Position numbers and translations under genes: made by a program. From Chamaelirium japonicum (lineage: Eukaryota > Streptophyta > Magnoliopsida > Liliales > Melanthiaceae), in the NCBI GenBank assembly GCA_947650365.1, contig OX393555.1, forward strand, positions 10,433,340-10,497,339: a stretch of 64,000 bases of DNA, given 5' to 3'. The notes under the pieces were generated by a model that was given only the letters and a program-made list of their open reading frames with translations, did no database searches and was not told where the DNA came from. Shown piece after piece: positions 24,301 to 63,961 of this stretch; within the stretch, counting starts at the first letter, position 1; the number at the start of each line of letters is the position of its first letter.

Positions 24301-25351
24301 AAAGGAGAAGGAAGGGCCGGGGGTCGCGGGGTTGGGTCGCGGAGGGGATGAGAGGAGGAGGGTGGCTGACCTGGGGGGTCTCGGCGTGCTCGTCGGGGCT
24401 CCGGCGAGGGGCGGGTCGGCTGCTCCATCTCCCTTGATCTCTTCTCCTTCTCTCTCTGTCTCCCGTTCTCTCTCTCTCTCTCCTCTCGTTCTCTCTCTAT
24501 TTCTCTCCCTCTCTCTCGGTTCATATATAAAGGGGGGAGGCTGTTGTGATAAGGGTTGGGGATAGGGTTGGTTAGGGGGAAGGGATAAAGGAATGAAAGA
24601 TAGGGATCGATATATCATCTCAATCCTGCCCGATAATTCTCATCCGAATTTTGGATTTTAAATAACTGGGGAGGGAGGTCTATAGACCTTAAACTATGCT
24701 AGGAGACCGGGAGGTAGGCTTTAGGGCTAGTCGGGTCCGGTCCCGAGCCCTGAACCGGGCTTGGTTGGAATCCGGGTGCGATTCGCCCACTAACCGAGCT
24801 GAAAAGAATAATCACTTGTAACTATCAAACCAGAAGTCGGAATAGGGCCCGAGAGGATTCGTTGGAAAGGTCTCGTCAGTGCGAACGCGTTAGCGCTTAG
24901 TACATAATTTTCTGACTTCTAGATCTCCCGAAAAGAAGGAAAGACTCCAAAACTCAAAATAGCAATAACTATTCACCCGGGTGTCGGATCGACCCTAACT
25001 CAGGCTCATTGGAAGGCTCTCTCAGAGCCTCATCTAACGTATCTTGTTTCGTTACGATCTGATCACCCGATCTCTTGTGGAAAATAAAATGGCTACAACT
25101 ATCGATCAATTATCGTTTTTCTATGGTTTACCTGCCGGGCTGCCGAAACTGGCTGCGCATACACATGATCGTTGCACGGAACGCACCATCGTGACATGCT
25201 CGAAGTTACATAGAATGTGAACATAAAACATCCCATAGGTTTATGATCCATTTATTGGGAAAAAGCCCAAAGAAAAAGTCTGGCTATAAAAAGATTAAAC
25301 TAGCCATTGAGGATTTCTATTATTCTCAAATCTAACACCACAGGTGTTACA
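21334..25351 (-). repeat. LARD 5' LTR (right copy)
   Basis: 4,018 bp, the partner of 14698-18713. It starts TGTCACGCCCTAG and ends CAGGTGTTACA on the plus strand. Differences from the left copy are scattered single substitutions and short length changes in C and CT runs. Confidence 0.9.
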
Positions 25352-25356
25352 GGGGG

Positions 25357-26052
25357 TCGGACCCCGGATTTAATTTTGCATTGATTATTATTGTGCTTGT
25401 GGATTTTAAGGCTCTAGATGGGCGAGGGTGGGGGTTGACCATCCTCGGTTCCCTGGCCATGTTTCTAGGATTATTTTCTTTTCTTTCTAACAAAATTGTA
25501 CACGAACGAGCACTTGCTCGGAGTGTGTTAGTTTTTCGGTCACAGGAAGAAGGAGATGATGCTACATCCACGGTTCGGGCAAGCGGTACCATGGCGTGCA
25601 AAGACCTGGCGAAAGCGTGCACGTTGGTGATGATGGGGATCGTCGTCAGAGATCGTGCAGAACGAAAGAGTAGGATATCTTGGCTGTGCTATTCAGGTTC
25701 AGGGGTCGGACCCTGGACTTGATTCAGTTTGGATGCTATTTCTGTTGATTCTCTTTTCTTAGTGTTTAGAGAACCCCGATGATGATGTGATTATATATCT
25801 TGCTTGTGAGTTTGTCTCTAGATCAGGCTTAGGGTTAGTACTAAGCTTATGGATTCATATCGGTGTCTCTATATGGTTCTAACACGTGTGAATCCGGTGG
25901 CTAGCTAAAAGGAAAGGTGGTAACCGCCCTCGTGGTAGTTCAGGTAGCCAAGTACTGTGCATGAAGATAGACGTAGTGTTAGATTTGTTTAGAGATAACT
26001 AATATCTCCATAAGAAGTATGATAACCCTAGTGGGATGCCCTTTCCCCACGT
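25357..26052 (+). other. unrecognised part of the decayed copia element, upstream of RT
   Basis: The LARD target site lies at its left edge. The motif GGGGTCGGACCC with GGAYTTGATT occurs at 25353 and again near 25695, a direct repeat about 345 bp apart. A 113-codon frame between them resembles nothing I know. The last 60 bp before 26053 may be the decayed end of integrase. Gag, protease and integrase domains are not found. Confidence 0.4.
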
Positions 26053-27627
26053 GATCCTCTGAACTATGACGAAGCGATGATATCCTCTGACCATGCAGCA
26101 TGGCAGGAAGCCATAGAGGCAGAACTGACATCGATATCCCAAAACTCAGTCTGGACACTTGTAACACCACCTCACAACATTAAACCTGTTGGGTGTAAGT
26201 GGGTGTACAAAAAAAAAAGAGGTCCGGATGGTACCGTTGAGACTTACAAAGCTAGACTAGTCGCTAAGGGTTATACCCAGCGAGAAGGGATCGACTATGA
26301 TGAAACCTTTTCGCCAATGGCTATGCTTAAGTCTATCCAGATTCTCTTGTCCATTGCAGCCCATTATGATTGGGAGATCTGGTAAATGGACGTCACGACC
26401 GCATTCCTCAATGGGGATTTGGAAGAAGACATCTATATATCTCAGCCTCCAAGCTTTGTCGCAAAAAGTCAGGAAAGTCTGGTGTGCAAGTTGCAAAGGT
26501 CCATTTATGGACTGAAGCAAGCATCCAAAAGTTGGAACATGCATTTTGATCAGGCTATCCAGTCTTATGGATTTGAGCAAAACGTGGATGAACCATGTGT
26601 TTATAAAAGGAGCGATAAGACTGCAGTAGTTTTTCTAGTGCTTTACGTAGACGATATCCTGCTCATTGGAAACGATGTTGGAACGTTGTCTACAGTGAAG
26701 GTGTGGTTATCCTCTCAATTTGACATGAAAGACCTGGGTGAAGCGAGTTATGTTATGAGGATCAAGGTAACTCGAGATCGCCAGAACAAGACTCTCTCGC
26801 TGTCACAGTCAGCCTACATAGATATTATCTTGGTCAGATTCAGTATGCATAACTCCAAGAAGGGACTGGTTCCATTCAGACATGGAATGAAATTGTCCAA
26901 GGATCAGGATCCTAAGACTCCTGAGGAGAGGGCAGAGATGCAGAAGATACCTTATGTTTCGGCTGTAAAGAGTCTGATGTATGCTATGTAGTGCACGAGA
27001 TTAGATATATGCTATGCAGTAGGCATGATGGGCATGTATCAGTCAAATCTGGGTCCAGGGCACTGGACTGCTGTGAAAAGTATACTCAAGTATCTCTGTA
27101 GGACGAGAGATTATGAGTTAGTTTACTCTTCACATGAATTGATGTCGATTGGATATACAGATTCTGACTTTGTGTCAGATCCGGAATCCAGGAGATCGAC
27201 GTCAGGGTTTGTGTTTTCATTAGGAGAAGGAGCTGTCAGTTGGAGGAACGTGAAGCAGGAATGTATCGCGGATTCGACGACAGAGGTTGAGTACGTTGTG
27301 GCGTGCGAAGCAGCTAAGGAAGCGGTGTGGCTCAAGAAGTTCCTCACGGACTTCGGATGCGTATCGGGAGCTCAAGATCCTATTGACCTTTACTATGAAA
27401 ATAGTGGAGCGGTAGCACAATCCAAGGAGCCAAGATATCACCAGAAGAGCAAGCATATCGAGCGGAAATACTATATTATCCGGGACTTGCAGAAGCGAGG
27501 GGAGGTTGTAGTGACTCAGGTGGCGTCTGCAGATAACATGGCGGACCCTTTCACAAAGGCGTTACCGACCAAGGCTTTTGAGAAGCACGTGGATGCAATA
27601 GGAGTTAAGACTGTTGTTCCCCGCTAG
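26053..27627 (+). pseudogene. Ty1/copia reverse transcriptase and RNase H, with stop codons
   Basis: The frame opens DPLNYDEAM and carries the copia RT landmarks WVYKKKRGPDG, YKARLVAKGYTQ, MDVTTAFLNGDLEE, LYGLKQ-type (IYGLKQASKSW) and the catalytic YVDDILLIGND. RNase H follows with TDSDF, STSGFVF, a changed DSTTEVEY and KHIERKYY, ending ADPFTKALPTKAFEKH. TAA at 26383-26385 replaces the usual Gln before MDV, and TAG at 26989-26991 lies after AVKSLMYAM. Everything before RT is missing, so the element is dead. It reads on the plus strand and ends 15 bp before its LTR. The exact copia lineage was not determined. Confidence 0.93.
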
Positions 27628-27641
27628 GCCAAGTGGGAGAT

Positions 27642-29601
27642 TGTTGTAGCTCGTGTGTCCTTAGCGTGGATTTTCTATATTAACATTAATAAATATGACT
27701 TTGGTTATTGGTTTCATTAGAATACTACTATGGTATATGTTAATACACATATAATAAAAGGACCCTCGGGAACATAGTAGGCCACTGAGGCGCATGGTGG
27801 ATCCATGCTTGGGAGACCCAGTGGACCAGTTCTGTATAGACCTAGCTAGAACTAGTTCACAACTTAGGTGATGCCGATCGCTTCACTGAGAACAAGCTAT
27901 TGACAGGTAGAGGATGTGGTGAAGTCTCCACCACGGGAACGCGGGATTCCCATTCACCTGACCAAGTACGATGATCGTGTTGAACAGGAACCAAGACGGT
28001 GCACAGTTCAGTTATTCAGACACCGGTGCATAAACTGTCTTACTACTATAGATAATTTGTCCTTAACCCTGAGGGACTATATATACTGGGCCAACCAGTT
28101 GTGTGGTGCTTTGATGTGCCAACGTGTGTGGACCTTCATAGTCCAATACCACGATACGTTGGGTTACCCGGCTGGCGCTTAAGTGACATGTAATCCCTAC
28201 AGGTTATCCGACGTCCAGTGTTGGATGGGTGCGTTTTGATGAGTCAATCTGTCCACACAGTTAACCCAGGCCTGGTGGTTGTCAGTATGACTAATGATGT
28301 TCCGGGTGCTAGGCATAGCACCGGAAGGTGTGTGGTGTTATAGATGACAAGTCATCAATTCCTAGTCAGATGATCGATCGGGATCTGACGGTGCTCCCTA
28401 CTGCCCGAGTCGTATCATGGCACCAGTAATAGGAGGGACTAAGGATTGTTGGAGTATAGTAGAGAACAGGGTTACGAGGGAGTAACATAAGTTTAGGATC
28501 ACTAGAGTTCAACTCGCGTCACACTCTAGGTGGCTACGCGGGTTAATCGGATTAGGGCTGATTAACGGAACTTTCGGTGTGTCACCGGAATAGTTAATCA
28601 GGGATCCAGTTGGAGTTAGAGATCCTAAACCCTGAAGGTTCCACCCTGTCGTTGCGTATAGGAACTGTTCCCCGACCTAGTTGGATACGTTGGATGCGAA
28701 GTAGTGCGATGGAGCATAAGCCCAGAGCCTAAGAACCTAATTCACATGTGTTACGGGCCGTAGGGGTCTTTTGGTAAATACTGAAATATGGCTCAGAACA
28801 TATTAAATATGGATATTAGAATGAGCGGAATAATTCCAGGAGCTCACAGGCGCTGACGGAACTCGATTCCGAGTAGCGCTCCTCACTCAGTCTCTCTTTC
28901 AGTTTTTCACTTTTCGTGAAGGGCGTTTTCATCCAGGTTTCACGATAGACATTGGAAACCCTAAAAACCGACCCCCCCCCCCTCATCCTAATCTAATTAG
29001 GGTCGGCCCTAGCTTGTGCATGGCACTAAGAGACCGGCCCTATATGTATAGAGGAGGGGGAGGGGCCGGCCTTTAGTGCCTCTCCTCTCCTAATACCCGA
29101 ACCTCCCCCCTCTCCACCTCTTTTGTGGTTTCGGCCAAGGAAGAAAGAGGAAGAAGAAGGAAGAAGAAGGAGGAAGGAAGGAGAAGGAAGAAGAGAGAAA
29201 GTGAAGGAGGAGATCTCGCGGCTCACCATCGTCTTCGCAACAAATTCATCCGTCGGCTCGTAATCCTTACACTCAGAGACGGAATTTCGAGGATTCCTCA
29301 ATTCGCAAAGGACAATGTGCTATCCGACAGCTTCCCTTGCGATTCACATGCGGTTCATCATCGTTCCGTTATCTTCGGATCATAGATCCAAAAGGTATGA
29401 TGATTCTAAACACCTAACTAGGTGCATGCATGTCTTCCGTAAATCGTAGTATGCCTCTAGGGTGTCCGCACATATGCTAAGATCATAGATTTGCATATAG
29501 ATTGTTTTGTAGAATTAATTGTAATGAAACATACACCGTATGATCTTCGGATCTATCTTTTGCTTTCGCTGCGACTCTGATAAGCGGATCCAATTCCAAC
29601 A
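27642..29601 (+). mobile_element. copia 3' LTR
   Basis: The purine-rich AAGTGGGAGA at 27631-27640 precedes the start TGTTGTAGCTCG, and the end reads AATTCCAACA, a good TGTTG...CAACA pair. At about 1.96 kb it is long for a copia LTR, so a nested insertion cannot be excluded. Its segment 27733-28273 matches 13996-14533. A C-run and a short AG-rich stretch lie at 28970-29200. The first MITE-like foldback begins only four bases after its end. Confidence 0.7.
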
Positions 29602-29604
29602 TCA

Positions 29605-29804
29605 GTTGCTACAGTGATTTCACTATAGCTGCTATCGTGAAATCACTATAGCAAGAGAATTAATTCAATTTGATAAAAGTACCAATTTAGCGAATTGTCT
29701 GTTGTTGCAGTAATTTCACTGCAGCAAGAGTATCAATTAGTCGAATTGAAACTCTTTTTGAAAACGAATGGATACTCTTGCTATAGTGAAAACACTGTAG
29801 CAAC
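29605..29804. mobile_element. foldback/MITE-like element, CACTATAG family
   Basis: The arms are GTTGCTACAGTGATTTCACT at 29605 and its near-perfect inverse complement ending at 29804, with further copies of the CACTATAGC/GCTATAGTG motif inside. Length is about 200 bp. The same motif builds the larger foldback at 33314-33887. No target duplication was recognised. Confidence 0.55.
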
Positions 29805-30168
29805 CGCAACATACACAGTGTCATCCGATGAATCGATACTTTTGTTGATGACGAATGGATACTCTTGCAGGAGGGACAGTTTTATAACTTAAAACGTAAA
29901 AAAAAAAAAGTCAACATTTTTTGTTAAGGACTAGTTGTACAAACGTGTCCCTGGAAAGAGACTTTACCTAATATACTAATAACTTGTATTCTTTATCTTA
30001 AATAAAGATATGGACTATTTTAACGCTTTAATAAAGTATAATAAGAGGTCCTTTTGTCCTTATATTTTGTCCGTGCTTTAGGCTGTTTGATCTTTCATCA
30101 CTAAGTACCCTACCATACATTTTAAACTTGTGGACCCTACATCCTTAAGTGGATTTTACACACCACAT
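29805..30168. other. AT-rich intergenic sequence, no feature seen
   Basis: No conserved ORF, RNA gene or clear repeat is evident. The stretch is AT-rich with short A runs. Confidence 0.5.
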
Positions 30169-30303
30169 CACCCTCTCTCTTATTGGTCCATTTCAAGACC
30201 ATGTATATCATTTTACACTATTCACATGGTGAAATGACCAAAAGCCCTTAAAATGGACCAAAGAGAGAGAGGGTGATGCTCCAACCTCTTTTAAGGAGGT
30301 TGG
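30169..30303. repeat. two adjacent hairpins
   Basis: CACCCTCTCTCTTATTGGTC at 30169 onward pairs with GGACCAAAGAGAGAGAGGGT before 30275, giving a 25-bp imperfect stem. Directly after it CCAACCTC and GAGGTTGG (30282-30303) form a second short stem. The larger one could be a small MITE or a transcribed hairpin; no target duplication is seen. Confidence 0.5.
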
Positions 30304-30339
30304 AACATAATCGTTCTCCTAGTTACTTAGATAGGGGTA

Positions 30340-30970
30340 TTTGGGTAATCTCGCGGTGTGACGTGACGGACGTCCAATGGCCATCTTACATGCCAGAGGC
30401 CCAGAGCCAGCTAAATTTGTGGGCCCCTCAGGGTCTGAGCCTGCCTGGTTCCGATCTCCACCAATCGCTCGGCCCCGGTCGGTGGGTCCGCCGCGCATCA
30501 CAGCCGCATGAAGTCGTCTGGAGTACGATTCTCTTTCGGATCACCTTCCATCGTGCGGTTGTGATGGGCGCCGGCCACCGACCGGGGTCGACCGACTGGA
30601 GAAGATCTGAGCTCGAGTCTGCAGGGCCGGTTTGCGTGCGGGACACGTGGGGACCGGTCGGCAGGGCGAGACGGCGTGGGTGGGAGCGCCGGTCCCGTGA
30701 GGGTGCCGGGCGTGACGTAAACGTGGGGGACGGGGCAGGGTCCCACGCGGAGGCGCTGCCGCATTGACCCGGGCCGACCGACTGCAGGAGATCAGAACTC
30801 GAGTCACACGCTTGGTCGTCCGTGGGCCCCCAATCTGCGTGGCCGGATCTGCACCAGACACGCGTCCGTGATGCCGGGACCGTGCGTGGAACCCGATAAC
30901 AGGACAGCCAGTTCGCATGAAATTACAACAACGCCCCGGCTGCTCAGTAGTAAACGTTCTAGAGCAAGCA
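30340..30970. other. CpG-rich unassigned region with G-box motifs
   Basis: This stretch is far richer in CG dinucleotides than its AT-rich flanks. It contains GACACGTGGGG and ACGTAAACGTGG (G-box-like) and a repeated segment: GACCGACTGGAGAAGATCTG near 30586 and GACCGACTGCAGGAGATCAG near 30775, each followed by CTCGAGTC or ACTCGAGTC. ORFs exist on both strands but none resembles a known protein. It may be a relic of a promoter or of a GC-rich mobile element. Confidence 0.35.
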
Positions 30971-31791
<821 letters not shown>

Positions 31792-31880
31792 TAATACCAT
31801 ATCGCTCAGGTCATGATGCTATCGGCCAGTTATGGGAGCAAAATCAAGACTCTGCTAAGGACATGTTTGAATGCCCTAAG

Positions 31881-32954
31881 CACTGTTCTAAAAAGCGGTC
31901 CGGGCGGCCGACTAGGCGGCCGCCTAGGCGTTTTAAGGGGTTGGCCGCTCCGCTTCAGCATTAAGCGGCACTGCAGGCGGGTTGAACAAAGCCAGGCGCC
32001 TAGGCGGGATCCGACCCGCCTAGGCGGGTAAAAGGCGGGCGCGCCTAGGCGGGTCTCACTCGCCATCGCCTTATGTATTAATCAAGAAAATTTCTAAGAT
32101 TAATAGTGTATACAAGAAACAATATGATACTTTATGATATAGAAACTATATTATAGTCAAATTTTTAGAAGTTCATACATGTCAATGCTAGGCGGAGTTA
32201 CATCATTCTCCATGATGGATATTTATCATTATATTTTAATTGTGATTAGGGTTGGCAATTGGTCGAGTTCGGGTCGGACCCTACCCAAATCCATATTTAT
32301 AACCATTCGGGTACGGCATGGTCCATACATGATCCATACTCATTCGAGCATATCCATACCCATTTGGGTTTTGGGTTTTGGGTTTTGGCTCGGGTTTCAG
32401 TAATGAATAGGGTTGAAATTTTCTCTTTCTCCACCATATGCAATTGCTTGAGGAAGAAAAATATTTCAATGTATTGTGATGAAATGTTTAAGAAGCTCTT
32501 ACGATTTCTTACTATATTGGTTCTTATATGGTATGAGTTTGGATAGAATTTGGATAACAATATATGATTGGTTGAAATTTGGGTACATCACAATAAAGTT
32601 GGAGTACAACTGTATTATCTAGTATACTCAAGTTAGAGGGACAATCGGGTATAGGTATTGAGGTAACCATACCGAAATACCCCTACCCACCCAATCTCCT
32701 CCTCCCTTTACATAGAACATTTATATTCAGATCGGTTGTTTTGACGTTTGCATATGTAAAACTTTCTATTATTGCTTTTTTTATATAGAATTATGAATTT
32801 ATATATATACATACATATAGAATATATATAATATATTTTATATAGGTGGGCGCCCGCCTTTTTCTCCGAGCGCCCGCCTAGTCGTCCGCTTTCCGCCTTC
32901 CGCCTTGAAACCACTTGACCGCCCACCTTCCGCCTTCCGTTTTTTAAAACATTG
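31881..32954. mobile_element. non-autonomous hAT element with AGGCGG repeats (copy 1, long)
   Basis: The target duplication GCCCTAAG flanks it at 31873-31880 and 32955-32962. The ends are CACTGTTCTAAAAAGCGG and, inverted, CAATGTTTTAAAAAACGG. Eight-base duplications and CA-starting ends point to the hAT superfamily. Both ends are packed with CCTAGGCGG and CGCCTAGGCG-type palindromes and TTCCGCC runs, and the middle is AT-rich. The copy at 53379 shares both ends and the segment 32400-32950, but lacks about 330 bp present here (roughly 32060-32400). No transposase is encoded. Confidence 0.9.
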
Positions 32955-32962
32955 GCCCTAAG

Positions 32963-33313
32963 TTACGAGGAAGTGGGAGAACTTGTGGAACTAATACTTC
33001 TATGAACTGGGACTTTTATGCATAAGTCCAATTTCGATTGTTTGGTTGATCCTACTCAAATAGAACGTTTTACATAATTTTTAATGGGGCGAATAGCAAT
33101 CAGTTCTTTTTAACACTTTTGTTTTATTATATGTACGATAACTTATTCTCTTAGTCCAAATCAATGTTTTGGCATACTAATTGCAACAACTCAATTGATT
33201 ACTAAAAGACTAAAATGATCATGATAAGTTACCGAATTTATCAAACCTATCATTGCCAATAGAATCGCCCCCAATCTCTACAAAACATCCAATTTCAAAA
33301 CCGATAGTGGGGT
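32963..33313. other. AT-rich intergenic sequence, no feature seen
   Basis: No ORF, RNA gene or clear repeat was recognised. Confidence 0.45.
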
Positions 33314-33887
33314 CACTATAGTTGCAACAGTTATTTCACTGTAGCAGCTATAGTGAAATCACTACAGCTGTTATAGTGATTTTGTCGTGACTACTAAAAA
33401 GACTTTGCTATAGTAAACTCATTGTAACAATAATACTCAATTTTATAATAATATCACTCAATTTTCTACTTTAAAATCACTATAGCGCTAAATATCATTT
33501 CATATAATTGAGTGATTTTACGGTAGTAATATAGTGATTTCACTAAAATTGCTATATTTATTTAAAATGATATTCAATTATATAAAAATAATACTTAATT
33601 CCCTACAATAAAAGTTCTATAGCACTAAATATCATTTTCATATATTTGGGTATCATTTTAAATGGAACTCAACTTATACAAAAAGGTACTCAAAAAATCT
33701 CTATTGTGGTTTTAAATGGTACTCAGATATACAGAATAACACTCAATTCAATTGAATAATATTTGTATATAATTAAGTATCATTGCTATAATGATTTCAC
33801 TTTAGAAAAGTCTTTTTAACAGCCATAGCAAAAATCACCGAAGCTGCTACAGTAAAATCACTGTAGCGATTACACGAGCAACCTATG
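33314..33887. mobile_element. large foldback element, CACTATAG family
   Basis: The left arm (CACTATAGTTGCAACAG, then TTTCACTGTAGCAGC) is matched by the inverted right arm near 33845-33887 (GCTGCTACAGTAAAATCACT and GCAACCTATG). A further pair, AAAAAGACTTTGCTATAG and its inverse with GTCTTTTTAACAGCC, lies inside. The interior is AT-rich and repeats ACTCAATT and TATAGTGATTT. Length is about 570 bp. It has the same building motif as 29605-29804. Ends are approximate. Confidence 0.55.
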
Positions 33888-34386
33888 CCACTATTTTTGC
33901 AAAAAAAAAATCCCTATATCATATATACTGTTAATTAATGGGGAAGAATCCCACAAGTATTTTGGGTATTTAAAAAAAAACACATTATTCAAAACAGTTG
34001 GCAAAGGATTTATTCCATACAAAAAACGCTCAAGAGAATCACTATTAGGTGTATTGTGCATCTTTTTTTGATACTAGATACTACACTTACACTTAATTTT
34101 TTTATTTTTAATTACAAATTAACATGTCCTGATCACAGTCGTAACCCACCCCGACCAATGAATCGCACTGAGGGCCCACATGCAGGCAAAGGAAAGATGT
34201 GTTCGGCTGGCCGGTCAGTATTTATATGAAGGTATGTAAAAGGTCTCTGGTTGAATTTCTTTGGAGAGCACCAACTACCACTTAAGGTGCCGTTCAATAT
34301 TCTAACCACTTGGCAAGTACTGGTTGGACCAGATCTCGTGAAACAGCCTTTCTAACATTAAACCTCTGGTTATGTATCAAAAAAAA
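33888..34386. other. intergenic sequence, no feature seen
   Basis: Mostly AT-rich with short A runs. No coding or repeat structure could be supported. Confidence 0.45.
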
Positions 34387-34634
34387 ATGCAAATTACACT
34401 TTGCTCCCCATAAGTTGAGCTCGAAAACACTTAACCCCCACCCCCCTGTAGTTTATTATGTTTCAAATCGCCCCCTAAAGTTTGCACAATACTTCCTTTT
34501 GTCAACGCTACTTAATTTCCTAATTTGGTAATTTACATCTGAACAAAACTGAATTGAAAGGGGCAAAATGTAGCTTTCTAACCATAGGGGGGCTAAGTAT
34601 TTGTGAGCAAAACCTCAGAGGGGCAAATTGCAAT
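34387..34634. mobile_element. MITE-like inverted-repeat element downstream of RPS15
   Basis: The left end TGCAAATTACACTTTGCTCC and the inverted right end (GGGGCAAATTGCAAT) pair. So do the inner parts GAGCTCGAAAACACTTAACC and GGCTAAGTATTTGTGAGC. Length is about 250 bp. It lies about 165 bp beyond the RPS15 stop, so it could overlap the 3' untranslated region. Target duplication was not resolved. Confidence 0.55.
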
Positions 34635-34798
34635 GTTCAAGGATAATCACGACTGAACTGATAACTACTCAGTCGAACAAGTGCCCAAATAAAAAGTCAG
34701 CATAGAAAGCTTGATGAAATCAGGAAAAAAAAAACTTCCATGGGCAGATCAAAGCAGAGTAGGGTATCTTTATGAGAGGGGGAAGGTGATGATGTGGT

Positions 34799-63421
<28,623 letters not shown>

Positions 63422-63504
63422 GTCTGCAATCAAGCGGAGGGAAGCCCTAGATCCCTGCGAGAGGAGAACTTCGGTGCAGGGCTTTGTGCGGATCGGAGGC
63501 GAGA

Positions 63505-63536
63505 ACTAGGGTTTGAGTTTGGAATGGGATTTTATA
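63505..63536 (-). promoter_or_regulatory. RPS15: RPS15 core promoter: TATA box and telo-box
   Basis: On the coding strand CCTATAAAATCCC (TATAAAAT at 63536-63529) is followed about 15 bp later by AAACCCTAGT (63514-63505). The AAACCCTA telo-box is common near the start of plant ribosomal-protein and translation genes. The start site is probably near 63500, giving a leader of about 80 bp ending in TTGCAGAC before ATG. Confidence 0.7.
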
Positions 63537-63675
63537 GGCTTAACGCTCTTTTCATACTGCACCCCTTGTAAGAATGGGTTAATAAAGCATTAGCCCTTGT
63601 CTTGTTATGTCTACTTTGCATAAAACCCCTGAAACCTAATATATTAATACAGATCTCTCCTCTCTCTCTTTTTCC

Positions 63676-63961
63676 ATAATTTCAAAAGTGACTATTTATC
63701 CACCACTTAACCGCCACATCAGCGACATCCTTAACTTTTCTTATCCATTAAAGTCAGTAAGTGGGATATGATTTTAAACTCTGCATACAATACAATTTCA
63801 AAAAATGGGGACCATCACATGTCGCATTATCGCATAGCGATAAACTCAGTAAACAAAGTGCCCAATTCAGAATCAATCCCCTTACCAACTTTTCTAGCTA
63901 TGAAAAGGTAGCTGACGAGGCGGCGGCCACATGGTGGTTAAATGGCCACTTTTGAAATTAT
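63676..63961. mobile_element. MITE-like element upstream of RPS15
   Basis: ATAATTTCAAAAGTG at 63676-63690 is a perfect inverse complement of CACTTTTGAAATTAT at 63947-63961. The next bases also pair imperfectly (CCACCACTTAACCGCC with ATGGTGGTTAAATGG). Length is 286 bp. It lies about 140 bp upstream of the TATA box. The target duplication could not be fixed. Confidence 0.65.

Larger units (their letters stand above)
14698..25351 (-). mobile_element. LARD (large retrotransposon derivative), complete with target duplication
   Basis: Two direct repeats of about 4.0 kb (14698-18713 and 21334-25351) flank 2,620 bp without coding capacity. On the plus strand the LTRs start TGTCACGCCC and end GGTGTTACA, so the terminal inverted repeat is good. 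GGGGG at 14693-14697 and again at 25352-25356 is the 5-bp target duplication. The primer-binding site at the inner edge of the right LTR shows that the element runs on the minus strand. Long LTRs around a non-coding core define the non-autonomous LARD group, which depends on gypsy elements for proteins. The two LTRs look very similar by eye, so insertion is fairly recent. Confidence 0.92.
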
